Origin: Thiorhodococcus minor
GTDB taxonomy: Bacteria; Pseudomonadota; Gammaproteobacteria; Chromatiales; Chromatiaceae
Reading direction: 5' to 3'
DNA length: 35,796 bases
Assembly (NCBI RefSeq): GCF_010820565.1
Contig: NZ_JAAIJQ010000057.1
Coordinates: 1 to 35,796 of the forward strand
Below the pieces are notes generated by a model. The model ran no database searches. It was given only the letters and a program-made list of their open reading frames with translations, and was not told where the DNA came from. The translations under genes and the position numbers were made by a program. This document shows positions 1 to 6,892 of this stretch, one piece after another; position 1 is the first letter of the stretch; every line of letters begins with the position of its first letter.

Positions 1-237
1 CGCGTCAGCAATCGCAAGCTCACCTGTTTCAATCGCTTCCTCGGTACGCTCAGCACGCATTTCGAGGAAATCACCAATTATTTCGTCGGTCGTCACTCCA
101 GCGGCTTTGTCGAGGGGCTCAACAATAAGCTCAAGGTCATCAAGCGGCGCAGCTACGGAATGACGAACCTCAAACACCTTTATCAGAGAGTGTACTTGGA
201 TCTCAACGGATACCGTGACTTCGGGGTCGTGTGCTGA
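1..237 (+). pseudogene. ISL3-family transposase, C-terminal end (cut by window edge)
   Basis: The frame is open from the first base to a TGA at 235-237 and encodes the last 78 residues of a DDE transposase. The segment FVEGLNNKLKVIKRRSYG followed by a short C-terminal tail is characteristic of the ISL3 family, where the Glu is the last catalytic acidic residue. The 5' part lies outside the window, so I cannot tell whether the element is complete. No terminal inverted repeat could be recognised in the bases just downstream. It marks the left end as a mobile-element region. Confidence 0.75.
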
Positions 238-620
238 CCAATCAGGGGCTTAGCGAGCGCACGTTCAGCGCTATTTTGGGATCTGCGTGTACGCCCAAAT
301 CGCCACTAAATGCTTGTTTTAAAATGAATCGCTAGACCCCCCGAAATCCGGGAGAGCCTGGATGCATTGAGCAACCCTTTGTTTTACTTAGCGTCCTTTG
401 CTCCTTTGCTCCTTTGCTCCTTTGCTCCTTTGCTCCTTTGCGGCTTCAATTGCCGAATCTAGGTTGATCGGATAGGGCGCGGAATGGCCGGTCTGGTCCG
501 CGCGGATGCGCAGTGGGCAGGCAAGATCACAGCATTGGTGGAGTGAGCTGAGGACAATGCGTGGGTAACGCGACGGCAACGCCCGCATCGGAGGGTCGCT
601 CGACTTCCCGCGAGGCGTAA
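238..620. other. Gene-free stretch downstream of ISL3 fragment
   Basis: Apart from the 8-bp tandem repeat at 394-440 I see no convincing gene in these bases. Short open frames on both strands lack ribosome binding sites and protein-like composition. It is probably debris left by mobile elements. Confidence 0.4.
394..440. repeat. 8-bp tandem repeat, about six copies
   Basis: The unit CTCCTTTG is repeated five times exactly (401-440), preceded by a 7-base partial copy. It is an uninterrupted microsatellite-like array outside any credible gene, prone to slippage. No function is apparent. Confidence 0.9.
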
Positions 621-854
621 TCATCGACGACGGGACAAGGCAGTATGGCGGCGAAGTACCCTTGGCCGCATGGCCTCAAGCAGGCTCGTCAGACGCAGCC
701 AATCCTTCAGCGTCCCGGCACTCGGGCGGCCGCCAATCAAGACCAGGCCCCTGAGCAGGTCTACGCTGTCCCAAACAGGCGAGATCGTTTCGTGACGACG
801 TTTCCCGGGCCGCCTTCGGTCGGCTTGGGCGCCGATCGCAAGAGCTCGCGAAGC
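621..854 (-). pseudogene. Possible decayed coding segment, no start codon
   Basis: Read on the minus strand, a stop-to-stop frame of about 77 codons ends at a TGA complementary to 621-623. It contains a natural-looking stretch around SVDLLRGLVLIGGRPSAGTL and LKDWLRLTSLLEAM, with hydrophobic and charged residues alternating as in a helical protein. No ATG precedes the conserved-looking part and no ribosome binding site is visible. I do not recognise the family. It may be the remnant of a transposase or another accessory gene, or chance. Confidence 0.25.
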
Positions 855-1040
855 TCACTGCAGGGCGATCGGTCGATGTCGCGAGTGCGGCCTGGCGCGG
901 CGTGGCTCCGCGTCACTGTTCGTGGCCGCCGGAACCCCAGCGCGGTCCATGGCGGGCTCCCTACACGCCCCCAATATTGACAACCAGCTGTCCGTATGTA
1001 GGCTACTTGCTGATCGAATCTCGATTTTCAGGAGGAGAGC

Positions 1041-1508
1041 TTGCCCGAGCCCGAGGTTGAGTCGTTGACCGCGACCGTACTAGCGATCTTCAAAGCCAAC
1101 GGACAGCTGATCGGCTGGGGCGATCGCTTCGTTGCGCCTTTTGGTCTGACTAGCGCCCGCTGGCAGATGTTGGGTGCGCTGGCTTTCGCCGGCGAACCGA
1201 TCGCCACGCCGCGGATCGCCTTCAGCATGGGTGTAACCCGGCAGGGCGCACGCAAGCAGCTCAATCTGCTGTTGGCCGAAGGGCTGGTCTGCAAGCGCCC
1301 CAATCCGTTCCACAAGCGCTCGCCACTCTACGAGCTCACCGACGAGGGCCGACGCACCTATGATGCGGTCCAGGCCGCTTGGAATGAGCATGCCAAGTCG
1401 ATCTCTGGGGTCCTCTCCCAGAGCGAGCTGGAGACGACCCTCGGAACCCTTGCAACGCTTAGCGATCTCCACAACCAACCTGACGAGGCGGAAGACGATG
1501 AAGGATAG
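1041..1508 (+). CDS. MarR-family winged-helix transcriptional regulator
   Basis: The 155-residue product has the MarR layout: an N-terminal helix, a winged-helix DNA-binding domain around residues 35-105 (TSARWQMLGALAFAGEP, then a recognition helix near VTRQGARKQLNLLLAEGL, then a wing ending in SPLYELTDEGRRTY) and a C-terminal dimerisation helix. Translation starts at TTG 1041, preceded by a strong AGGAGG at 1030-1035. MarR proteins usually repress a neighbouring gene and respond to small phenolic or oxidant ligands. Here the only neighbour is a 57-codon ORF overlapping its 3' end, so the target is unclear. The family call is secure; the role is not. Confidence 0.85.
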   Translation: MPEPEVESLTATVLAIFKANGQLIGWGDRFVAPFGLTSARWQMLGALAFAGEPIATPRIAFSMGVTRQGARKQLNLLLAEGLVCKRPNPFHKRSPLYELTDEGRRTYDAVQAAWNEHAKSISGVLSQSELETTLGTLATLSDLHNQPDEAEDDEG

Positions 1509-1671
1509 ACTGCAGCGCGCCATTGCCGCGTCGCGCCCGCTGCCGCGGAGCACGAGGACAGCCAGGCGCAAAGCCCTCCTCGTCGCAATGCCGTGCGTGC
1601 TGCCTATCGGCGTCCGTGCGGCAAATCCGGAGGAGATCGCCGAGGCGCGGCAGAAGACTTCTGAAGCATGA
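1498..1671 (+). CDS. Small arginine-rich ORF overlapping the MarR gene
   Basis: An ATG at 1498 overlaps the end of the MarR gene by 11 bp and opens a 57-codon frame. The product begins MKDRLQRAIAASRPLPRS, is Arg-rich in its first half, has a short hydrophobic stretch (LLVAMPCVLPIGV) and ends in an acidic helix. The overlap suggests translational coupling, but I recognise no family. It could be a small partner of the regulator or a chance frame. Confidence 0.3.
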   Translation: MKDRLQRAIAASRPLPRSTRTARRKALLVAMPCVLPIGVRAANPEEIAEARQKTSEA

Positions 1672-1874
1672 ATCGCCGGGGCCCGGAGAACTTACCTGTT
1701 CTCAAGAGCGAATTATGAAGGCTTACGACCTTGTTTGTGTCGCAGCATAGTCGGCAATGCGGTGCGGCCTGTATGGATGCCAACAGACCAGTTGCCCTCG
1801 ATCCGCTTCTCGGAGATCCGGGACTCCGGGCGTCTGCGGGCGTCCCGCTGATCCGATGCAACCTGCCGGCCGCG

Positions 1875-2024
1875 ATCTTCGCACTCAAGCAGCGTGCTCA
1901 GCCGGTCGTTTCGGTGGACGCCAAGAAAAAGGAGCTCGTCGGCGACTTCAAGAACGGCGGTCGCGAATGTCAGCCACGGGGCAAACCGGTCGAAGTGCGC
2001 ACGCATGACTTGATGGATCGGGCG
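1875..2024 (+). pseudogene. ISAzo13-like transposase fragment
   Basis: The plus-strand frame contains VVSVDAKKKELVGDFKNGGRE followed by PRGKPVEVRTHDLMD. This matches the hallmark central segment of ISAzo13 (Rhodopirellula-type DDE) transposases, in which SVDTKKKELVG is highly conserved. Only about 50 residues are recognisable: the N-terminal part is missing and the frame runs into the 3' end of the chemoreceptor gene on the other strand at 2034. This is a dead remnant. The call rests on remembered family sequence. Confidence 0.6.
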
Positions 2025-2033
2025 GTGCGACTC

Positions 2034-3488
2034 TCAGCCCCCATGCTTCTCCGTCACCATCTGATCCACGATCTGCATGACTTCGGCGCTGGCAGACTCG
2101 GTCTCGCGCATGGCGTCGACGATGGCTTCCTGCAGCTCGAAATTCGCCTCCCAGCCGGTGCCTAGGTAGCTCATCATGCGGTGGGTGCTGGCGTGGACGC
2201 GCGAGTGCGGGTCCTCCAGGGTGGCGTAGGCGCGGGTCTCGCCGAAGTGCTCCTTGCCGGTGGTGTCGTACCACTTGCCGAGTCGGCATTGGTGGTGGTC
2301 GACCCTAATTGGGTCGGTGTACTTGTCCTCCTTGCCGTCGGTGCCGATGGCCATGTAGGCGCGCTGTTTGTAGATGACGTGGTCGACCTTGACCAGGGTG
2401 CCGAAGCCGAGGTCCTGGGCGCGGGCGGCCAGGCTCTTGGTCTCGCGCGCCGATTGGGCAAAGTGGGCGAAGCGGCCTTCCATCTCGCCGATGAGCTCGC
2501 TGGAGTTGCTGGCCATGTCGCGCATGGCGTCGGAGTCTTCCAGCATGCGCTCGGTCTCGCCCTTGAGGGTGCCCATGATCCGAGCGATCGACTCCGAGGC
2601 GTTTTTGGTGTTCTCGGCCAGGGTGCGGACCTCGTCGGCGACCACCGCGAAGCCGCGCCCGGCCTCGCCGGCGCGCGCGGCCTCGATGGCGGCGTTGAGG
2701 GCGAGCAGGTTGGTCTGATTGGCGATGGCGGTGATGAGATCGACGGCCGTGGTGATCTCCTGTCCGCGCTCGTTGAGCTCGACGGCCGTGTTGGCGACGT
2801 GATTGATGCGCTCGGCGATGGCGCTCAGGTGGGTCACGACCTGGCTGACCGATGAGCGGCTCTCTTCGGCGTCGCTGGCCGTAGTGGTGGCCAGCTCCAG
2901 CACCACCTGCATCTCCTGATTGACCCGCATGAGGTCTTCCTGGTTGGAGGCCAGATTCGCCAGCAGGTTGCTGTTGTTGAGCTGCTGGACCTGGCCGATC
3001 AGGCGGTTGTGCATCTTCTCGCGCTGGACTTGCTCGATGCCCTGGAGGAGTTGGTTATGGCTCTCGAGTCCACGTTTGAAGCCGCCATGCAGGCCGGCCG
3101 GAAAGGCCTTGCGGTCGAAGTGCCCCTCCATGTGCAGACGGAAGGCGGTCGCCTCCTCGCGGAAGAAGGTCTCGAGCTGGTCGAGCATGTCATTGATGCC
3201 CCAGCTGAGCTGGCCGATCTCGTCGTCCTCCCGGATTCCGGTGATGCGCTGATCGAAGCGGCCTTGGCTGACGGAATCCGCCAGTTCCCTGAGCTTGCGC
3301 ATGGACGCCAGGCAGCGTCTAAGCAGGCTCTGCCCCCAAAGGGCGATGCCGCCACCCAGAACGGGAAAGAGTGCCACCCAGGGGTCGAGGCCGAATCGTG
3401 CCCAGACGTAGGCGGCGGAGAGCAGGGTCAGTCCCGTCAGGGACCAGAGCAGCACCGCGATCTTAGATTGCAAGGACAAGCTCGTCAT
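2034..3488 (-). CDS. Methyl-accepting chemotaxis protein with HAMP and CZB domains
   Basis: The 484-residue transducer has two N-terminal membrane segments (about 9-29 and 34-52) with almost no periplasmic loop, a HAMP-like region (about 53-110), and a cytoplasmic signalling coiled coil. The coiled coil includes the conserved hairpin tip at 253-283 ([20 protein letters not shown]). The C-terminus (about 366-470) is a chemoreceptor zinc-binding (CZB) domain with the signature HQCRLGKWY (Cys401) plus His370 and further histidines. The lack of a periplasmic sensor domain implies internal sensing. The start overlaps the upstream PAS gene by 26 bp, so the two are probably one operon and one split receptor. 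CZB domains in other bacteria bind zinc and sense oxidants. Confidence 0.9.
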   Translation of the reverse strand: MTSLSLQSKIAVLLWSLTGLTLLSAAYVWARFGLDPWVALFPVLGGGIALWGQSLLRRCLASMRKLRELADSVSQGRFDQRITGIREDDEIGQLSWGINDMLDQLETFFREEATAFRLHMEGHFDRKAFPAGLHGGFKRGLESHNQLLQGIEQVQREKMHNRLIGQVQQLNNSNLLANLASNQEDLMRVNQEMQVVLELATTTASDAEESRSSVSQVVTHLSAIAERINHVANTAVELNERGQEITTAVDLITAIANQTNLLALNAAIEAARAGEAGRGFAVVADEVRTLAENTKNASESIARIMGTLKGETERMLEDSDAMRDMASNSSELIGEMEGRFAHFAQSARETKSLAARAQDLGFGTLVKVDHVIYKQRAYMAIGTDGKEDKYTDPIRVDHHQCRLGKWYDTTGKEHFGETRAYATLEDPHSRVHASTHRMMSYLGTGWEANFELQEAIVDAMRETESASAEVMQIVDQMVTEKHGG

Positions 3489-3981
3489 AGTTCATGCCCT
3501 TTTCGCTGAGTAGGTCGTTGAGGATCTTGGTGGAGGCCTGGATGGCGTCCTTGGGGCCGGCGGCCTGCTCGGCGGAGAGCATGGTCCGGTAGAGGTCGGT
3601 CACGGTGGCGATCGCCGAGGCGCTAGGCTTGCGCCGCACGGAGAAATAGCCGGTGATGTTGCCTTTGGCGTCGAGGTCCGGGGTGATGTTGGCGAAGACC
3701 CAATAGAAGCTGCCGTCCTTGGCCATGTTCTTCACATAGGCGTTGCACTCGCGCTTGTCCTGAACGGTGTCCCAGAGCAGCTTGAAGACGCCCCTGGGCA
3801 TATCCGGGTGGCGGATGATGTTGTGCTGAGAGCCGATGAGCTCGGCCTCGGTATAGCCGGAGAATTCGATGAAGATGCGGTTGCCATAGGTGATGCGCCC
3901 GGTCGGGTCGGTCTTGGAGACGATGAAGTCATCGTCGCGCATCACCTTTTCCACATCGGTGGGGGTGATCTTTCTTTTCAT
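3463..3981 (-). CDS. Aer-type PAS domain protein (stand-alone redox/energy sensor)
   Basis: The 172-residue product is a single PAS domain (about residues 15-125) closely resembling the FAD-binding PAS of the aerotaxis receptor Aer. Diagnostic parts are the N-terminal sensing segment with [22 protein letters not shown], the motif NIIRHPDMP, and the strand [11 protein letters not shown]. It has no membrane segment and no signalling domain of its own. The C-terminal 50 residues form a helical tail. The downstream MCP starts inside its last codons, and together they have the parts of one Aer receptor: PAS, then membrane/HAMP/signalling module. Cofactor binding is inferred from similarity only. 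Confidence 0.85.
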   Translation of the reverse strand: MKRKITPTDVEKVMRDDDFIVSKTDPTGRITYGNRIFIEFSGYTEAELIGSQHNIIRHPDMPRGVFKLLWDTVQDKRECNAYVKNMAKDGSFYWVFANITPDLDAKGNITGYFSVRRKPSASAIATVTDLYRTMLSAEQAAGPKDAIQASTKILNDLLSEKGMNYDELVLAI

Positions 3982-4020
3982 GTGCGTCCACTCGTTGCGA
4001 GAGGCCGTCGGCCAGATCCT

Positions 4021-4242
4021 TCAGTCGGGCAAGGGAGCGAGTGATTGGCCGTGATGCCCGTTCGGGAGCATCCGGCGCATCAGGTCGACGCGACCGCGTG
4101 GTGGGTCGAGATACAGCTGACCGCCGAGCATGATGGGCATCCACTGAGGCGGATCGACGATCCGCTTCTTTATCCCCTGATAGTACTTGACCGAGATCGG
4201 GCAGGCAGCGAAATCAATTCCACTCCCTAAGGAAACGCTGGC
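4021..4242 (-). pseudogene. Small coding remnant of unknown family
   Basis: A stop-to-stop minus frame ends at the TGA complementary to 4021-4023, only about 40 bp upstream of the PAS gene start. It contains a protein-like stretch: ISVKYYQGIKKRIVDPPQWM, then PIMLGGQLYLDPPRG, then RRMLPNGHHG. The first in-frame ATG (4140) falls in the middle of this stretch and no upstream start or ribosome binding site is visible. It looks like the 3' end of a gene whose beginning was lost or frameshifted. Function unknown. Confidence 0.35.
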
Positions 4243-4278
4243 TCATTGCGGTTCCGGTCCGGGCCATCCTTGGCCCGG

Positions 4279-4309
4279 CATCTTCAAGCACTGCTAGTGC
4301 TTGAAGATG
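4279..4309. repeat. Perfect 14-bp inverted repeat with 3-nt loop
   Basis: CATCTTCAAGCACT and its exact reverse complement flank GCT, giving a very stable hairpin. No T-run follows on either strand, so it is not a classical intrinsic terminator. No adjacent gene depends on it. Confidence 0.85.
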
Positions 4310-4703
4310 GAGCGACTCGGAAACCGCGTTCTCGAGTCGCGAGCCGACCAAATGCCAGGAGGGCACTTGATCAGTGTCTTCCTAAGTGGCGGGTCAATAT
4401 TGGTGGCGGCTCTGGGTCTTCGGCTGATCCGAAACGCGACCGCCTCTCTCGAGGCAATACCCAGCCACGGCTCGGAGCAAATTGGATCCTACGGTGCTGA
4501 TTATTGCGCCACAACCCGGTCGAGCGCCAAAGCGTGACGCGAGTCCAGTTTCGTGCCGTTCGTCGGCTCAGAGCCAATGCGCCCAGACCCGGCAAGTCGA
4601 GCCGCAAAGACGCGGATGGGGCAAAGAAGAACGATCTCGAGGGTGAAGAGGGGGCCGGGCACTCAGTTCCGACCGATGTTGCAGGAACGGGTGATGCTGG
4701 GAG

Positions 4704-4745
4704 TGTTGGCCTCCAGGTCAACAGGTGTCGGCCTGGAGGCCAACA
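4704..4745. repeat. Perfect 14-bp inverted repeat with 14-nt spacer
   Basis: TGTTGGCCTCCAGG at 4704-4717 is exactly complementary to 4732-4745. Weaker pairing (GCTGGG/CCCAGC) extends the stem on both sides. It lies in a gene-free stretch and may be part of a decayed mobile or palindromic element. Confidence 0.8.
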
Positions 4746-4770
4746 GCCCCAGCACTGATGCCGCCCAAGT

Positions 4771-5040
4771 CCATGATCCTAGATCCGGCAGTTGACCGCT
4801 TCGTGCTTCATACAAGGCCTTGACCCCTTTCAAGATCGGGGCTTCCTGCTGGCTCACCCGCCGGGTGAAGCCCGCTACGGCCCCCAGTGCACGCCCCGCG
4901 CGGCGCCTGGCTGCGTTGTAACGGATTCTCTCTTGAGAAAGATCCCGTCGTAGAACCACTACGACGCCTCCTTGCGCCTTGCCAGACACCCCGCTGGACG
5001 CACCCTGGAGGCCGTCCAACCTCCGGATCTAGGATGATGG
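4771..5040. mobile_element. MITE-like element with 18-bp terminal inverted repeats
   Basis: CCATGATCCTAGATCCGG at 4771-4788 is matched in inverted orientation by 5023-5040 with 17 of 18 positions identical, enclosing about 234 bp without a convincing gene. The size and terminal repeats fit a non-autonomous miniature element. I could not identify a target-site duplication or the parent transposase. Confidence 0.5.
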
Positions 5041-5136
5041 GACCGCAACTTAGAGTGAAGCCTGGTACTCGGGGGCGGGGCACGAAGCCCAAGGGAGCGG
5101 GCGATTTTCGCGTTGGTCGTTGGGCCCCCTGAGTCG

Positions 5137-5155
5137 GCCCAACCTGGGATTGGGC
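5137..5155 (-). terminator. Weak hairpin downstream of fhcC
   Basis: GCCCAA and TTGGGC flank a 7-nt loop about 32 bp past the fhcC stop codon. The stem is short and no clear T-run follows on the minus strand, so terminator function for the fhc operon is only a suggestion. Confidence 0.25.
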
Positions 5156-5186
5156 GCCATCTTGGATGCGGCGAGCGGGCGTCCGC

Positions 5187-5999
5187 TCACGACCAGACCA
5201 GGACCTCGCCCTGCCCGCCGTAGCCGAGGTCGCCGAGCCAGCGTCGGACGCGCTTGCCGCGCTGGGGCAGGGTGCCGAAGGGGGGCTCCAGCTCGGCTAG
5301 GGAGCTGGTGAGGAGGGTGATGACGTCCAGGTCCCACTCGCCGTTGTCGTTGAAGGTGGGGGGCAGCTCGGGCGGGTGGCCGAGCAGCAGGGTGCCGCGG
5401 CGCATGCCGAAGCCGGTATTTGCGCCCGTCTTGCCGAGGACCAGGATGGTGCCGGCCCCCATACGCGAGCCGCAGTAGTCGCCGGCATCGCCCGCGATCA
5501 GGATGGTGCCCCGACGCTGGCGGTCGCCGACTCTGTCCCCGGCGTTGCCGCGCACCTCGATGCGCCCGCCGCGCATTCCACGCCTGTCGCCGGGCAGCGC
5601 GGCGCCGAGGAAGTCGCCAGCGCTCCCGTCGATGCGGATGACCCCGCCTGTCATGCCGGTGCCGGCCAGGATGCTGGCGTTACCGGAAACATGGATCTCA
5701 CCGCCGCGCATGCCCCTGCCCAGATAGGCGCCGGCGTCGCCCGCGACCTGGATACGGCCCTGGCTCATCCCAGCGCCGATGCTGTCGAGCCGGTCGCTGT
5801 TCGACGCGATCCGAATGTCGCTAACGTCATCGCCCGCGACCTCGAAGAGGTCGCCCGTCGCGACCTGGCGGTTGCCGACCCAGAGCGGTATGGCCTGGAT
5901 GTCCGCGATCGAGGCTCCATCGAGCCTGTCCGGCGTGAAGGCCGAGAGGTCGATGCGCTGGCGCGGGCTCTCGGACAGCCGAAGGGTGAGCGCACTCAT
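5187..5999 (-). CDS. fhcC: Formyltransferase/hydrolase complex subunit C
   Basis: The 270-residue product is the bacterial counterpart of formylmethanofuran dehydrogenase subunit C. Its centre is a series of Gly-rich parallel beta-helix repeats (GAGMSQGRIQVAGDAG, GRGMRGGEIHVSGNA, GTGMTGGVIRIDGSAG, GFGMRRGTLLLG), the same fold as the C-terminal domain of glutamate synthase. In the Fhc complex of methylotrophs, C is structural and holds FhcA and FhcD together. The complex moves the formyl group from formyl-H4MPT to methylofuran and releases formate. The start overlaps the fhcD stop by 4 bp (ATGA). It is the last gene of fhcBADC. Confidence 0.93.
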   Translation of the reverse strand: MSALTLRLSESPRQRIDLSAFTPDRLDGASIADIQAIPLWVGNRQVATGDLFEVAGDDVSDIRIASNSDRLDSIGAGMSQGRIQVAGDAGAYLGRGMRGGEIHVSGNASILAGTGMTGGVIRIDGSAGDFLGAALPGDRRGMRGGRIEVRGNAGDRVGDRQRRGTILIAGDAGDYCGSRMGAGTILVLGKTGANTGFGMRRGTLLLGHPPELPPTFNDNGEWDLDVITLLTSSLAELEPPFGTLPQRGKRVRRWLGDLGYGGQGEVLVWS

Positions 6000-6892
6000 G
6001 CCATCAGCTCCCGCAGGTGAAAGTGATACTGGCCCAGCTTGCCGCCATAGTTGCCGGCCGAGATGCGAATGACGCCCGAGTCGGCGCCCAGGGTGCAGAC
6101 CGCGTCGATGCCGACGCGCGTGGCCTCGCTGACGTCCGCCTCGGTGAGCCCGTTGATGACGATCTCCAAGACCGCGCCTACCTCCGCATCCAGCCTGGAG
6201 TCGACCAGGCCGCGCAGCGTCGGACAGAAGGCGTCATTGGTGCTCGCCATCAGCGCCTTGTACTTGGAGCCGACCTTGGAGCCGGAGCGCGCGATGCCGC
6301 CCGGAAAGGGCAACAGCACGCTCGGCAGGGCGCGGATGGCCTCCACGGCGTGCTCGCAGGCGGCCAAGGCCTGCGGCAGGCTGCGCGCCAGGACTAGAAA
6401 GTTGCCGCCGCCCACGGCGCTTCTGCGGGCGGTCATCTCTTCGCATAGGAACTCGCCGTCCATCACCGGGATCCGCCAGTAGCGCTTGCCGTCGATCAGC
6501 TTGGAGATCTGATGGCCGTCGCCGAAGAAGCGCAGGTTTTTGCCGAGCGGCACCGGCTTCTCGCTGCTCATGCCGGAGAAGATGGCCGTGGTGGGACAGG
6601 TGAGGACACACTGCCCCACGCGGCGCTCGACCTGTTTCTCCAGGTCCTTGCCCGACATGGCGAAGAGCAGCACGCTCATGCCGGGCCGCCGGTCCGGCGT
6701 CTCGTCGGGCGACAGCTCGCGCTCGATCCCCGCCTCCGCGCCGCAGCCGATGACCGAGGTCGCGAAGCCCGTCATGGTCTCGGCCGCGATGCGCGCCCAG
6801 CGCGGGTTGAGTGCCGTGATGACCAGGCGCGTGGCGTTCATCCCAAAGGCCTCGGCGAAGCTGTCCTCGATCTCGATGCCGTTGCGGATCAT
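5996..6892 (-). CDS. fhcD: Formylmethanofuran:H4MPT formyltransferase subunit (FhcD)
   Basis: The 298-residue product has the usual formyltransferase (Ftr/FhcD) length and sequence: it begins MIRNGIEIEDSFAEAFGMNA and carries MTGFATSVIGCGAEAGIE, CPTTAIFSGM and GGGNFLVLARS. It transfers the formyl group between formyl-H4MPT and methylofuran. I start it at ATG 6892, which overlaps the fhcA stop by 4 bp. The frame is open further upstream, but that extension is a shadow of fhcA. Within the Fhc complex it works with FhcA, which hydrolyses formyl-methylofuran. Translationally coupled on both sides. Confidence 0.95.
   Translation of the reverse strand: MIRNGIEIEDSFAEAFGMNATRLVITALNPRWARIAAETMTGFATSVIGCGAEAGIERELSPDETPDRRPGMSVLLFAMSGKDLEKQVERRVGQCVLTCPTTAIFSGMSSEKPVPLGKNLRFFGDGHQISKLIDGKRYWRIPVMDGEFLCEEMTARRSAVGGGNFLVLARSLPQALAACEHAVEAIRALPSVLLPFPGGIARSGSKVGSKYKALMASTNDAFCPTLRGLVDSRLDAEVGAVLEIVINGLTEADVSEATRVGIDAVCTLGADSGVIRISAGNYGGKLGQYHFHLRELMA

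Larger units (their letters stand above)
4316..5186. other. Long gene-free region (about 870 bp) rich in inverted repeats
   Basis: I find no credible gene between the hairpin at 4279-4309 and the 3' end of fhcC. Open frames on both strands have Arg/Pro/Ser-rich shadow composition and no ribosome binding sites. The region holds a 14-bp perfect inverted repeat (4704-4745), a MITE-like element (4771-5040) and a hairpin at 5137-5155. Confidence 0.5.

Noticed and set aside
394-440. Coding of a short repetitive peptide (KEQRSKGA type) on the minus strand
   Set aside because: The frame is produced by the 8-bp repeat itself; there is no ribosome binding site and no protein-like remainder.
645-980. 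Plus-strand 111-codon ORF
   Set aside because: Shadow-like composition and no ribosome binding site. A more protein-like remnant lies on the opposite strand at 621-854.
4800-5040. Group II intron or retron remnant
   Set aside because: The minus-strand frame (Arg/Ser/Gly-rich) resembled translated intron leader sequence, but there is no domain V-like hairpin and no reverse-transcriptase motif. Terminal inverted repeats explain the region better.
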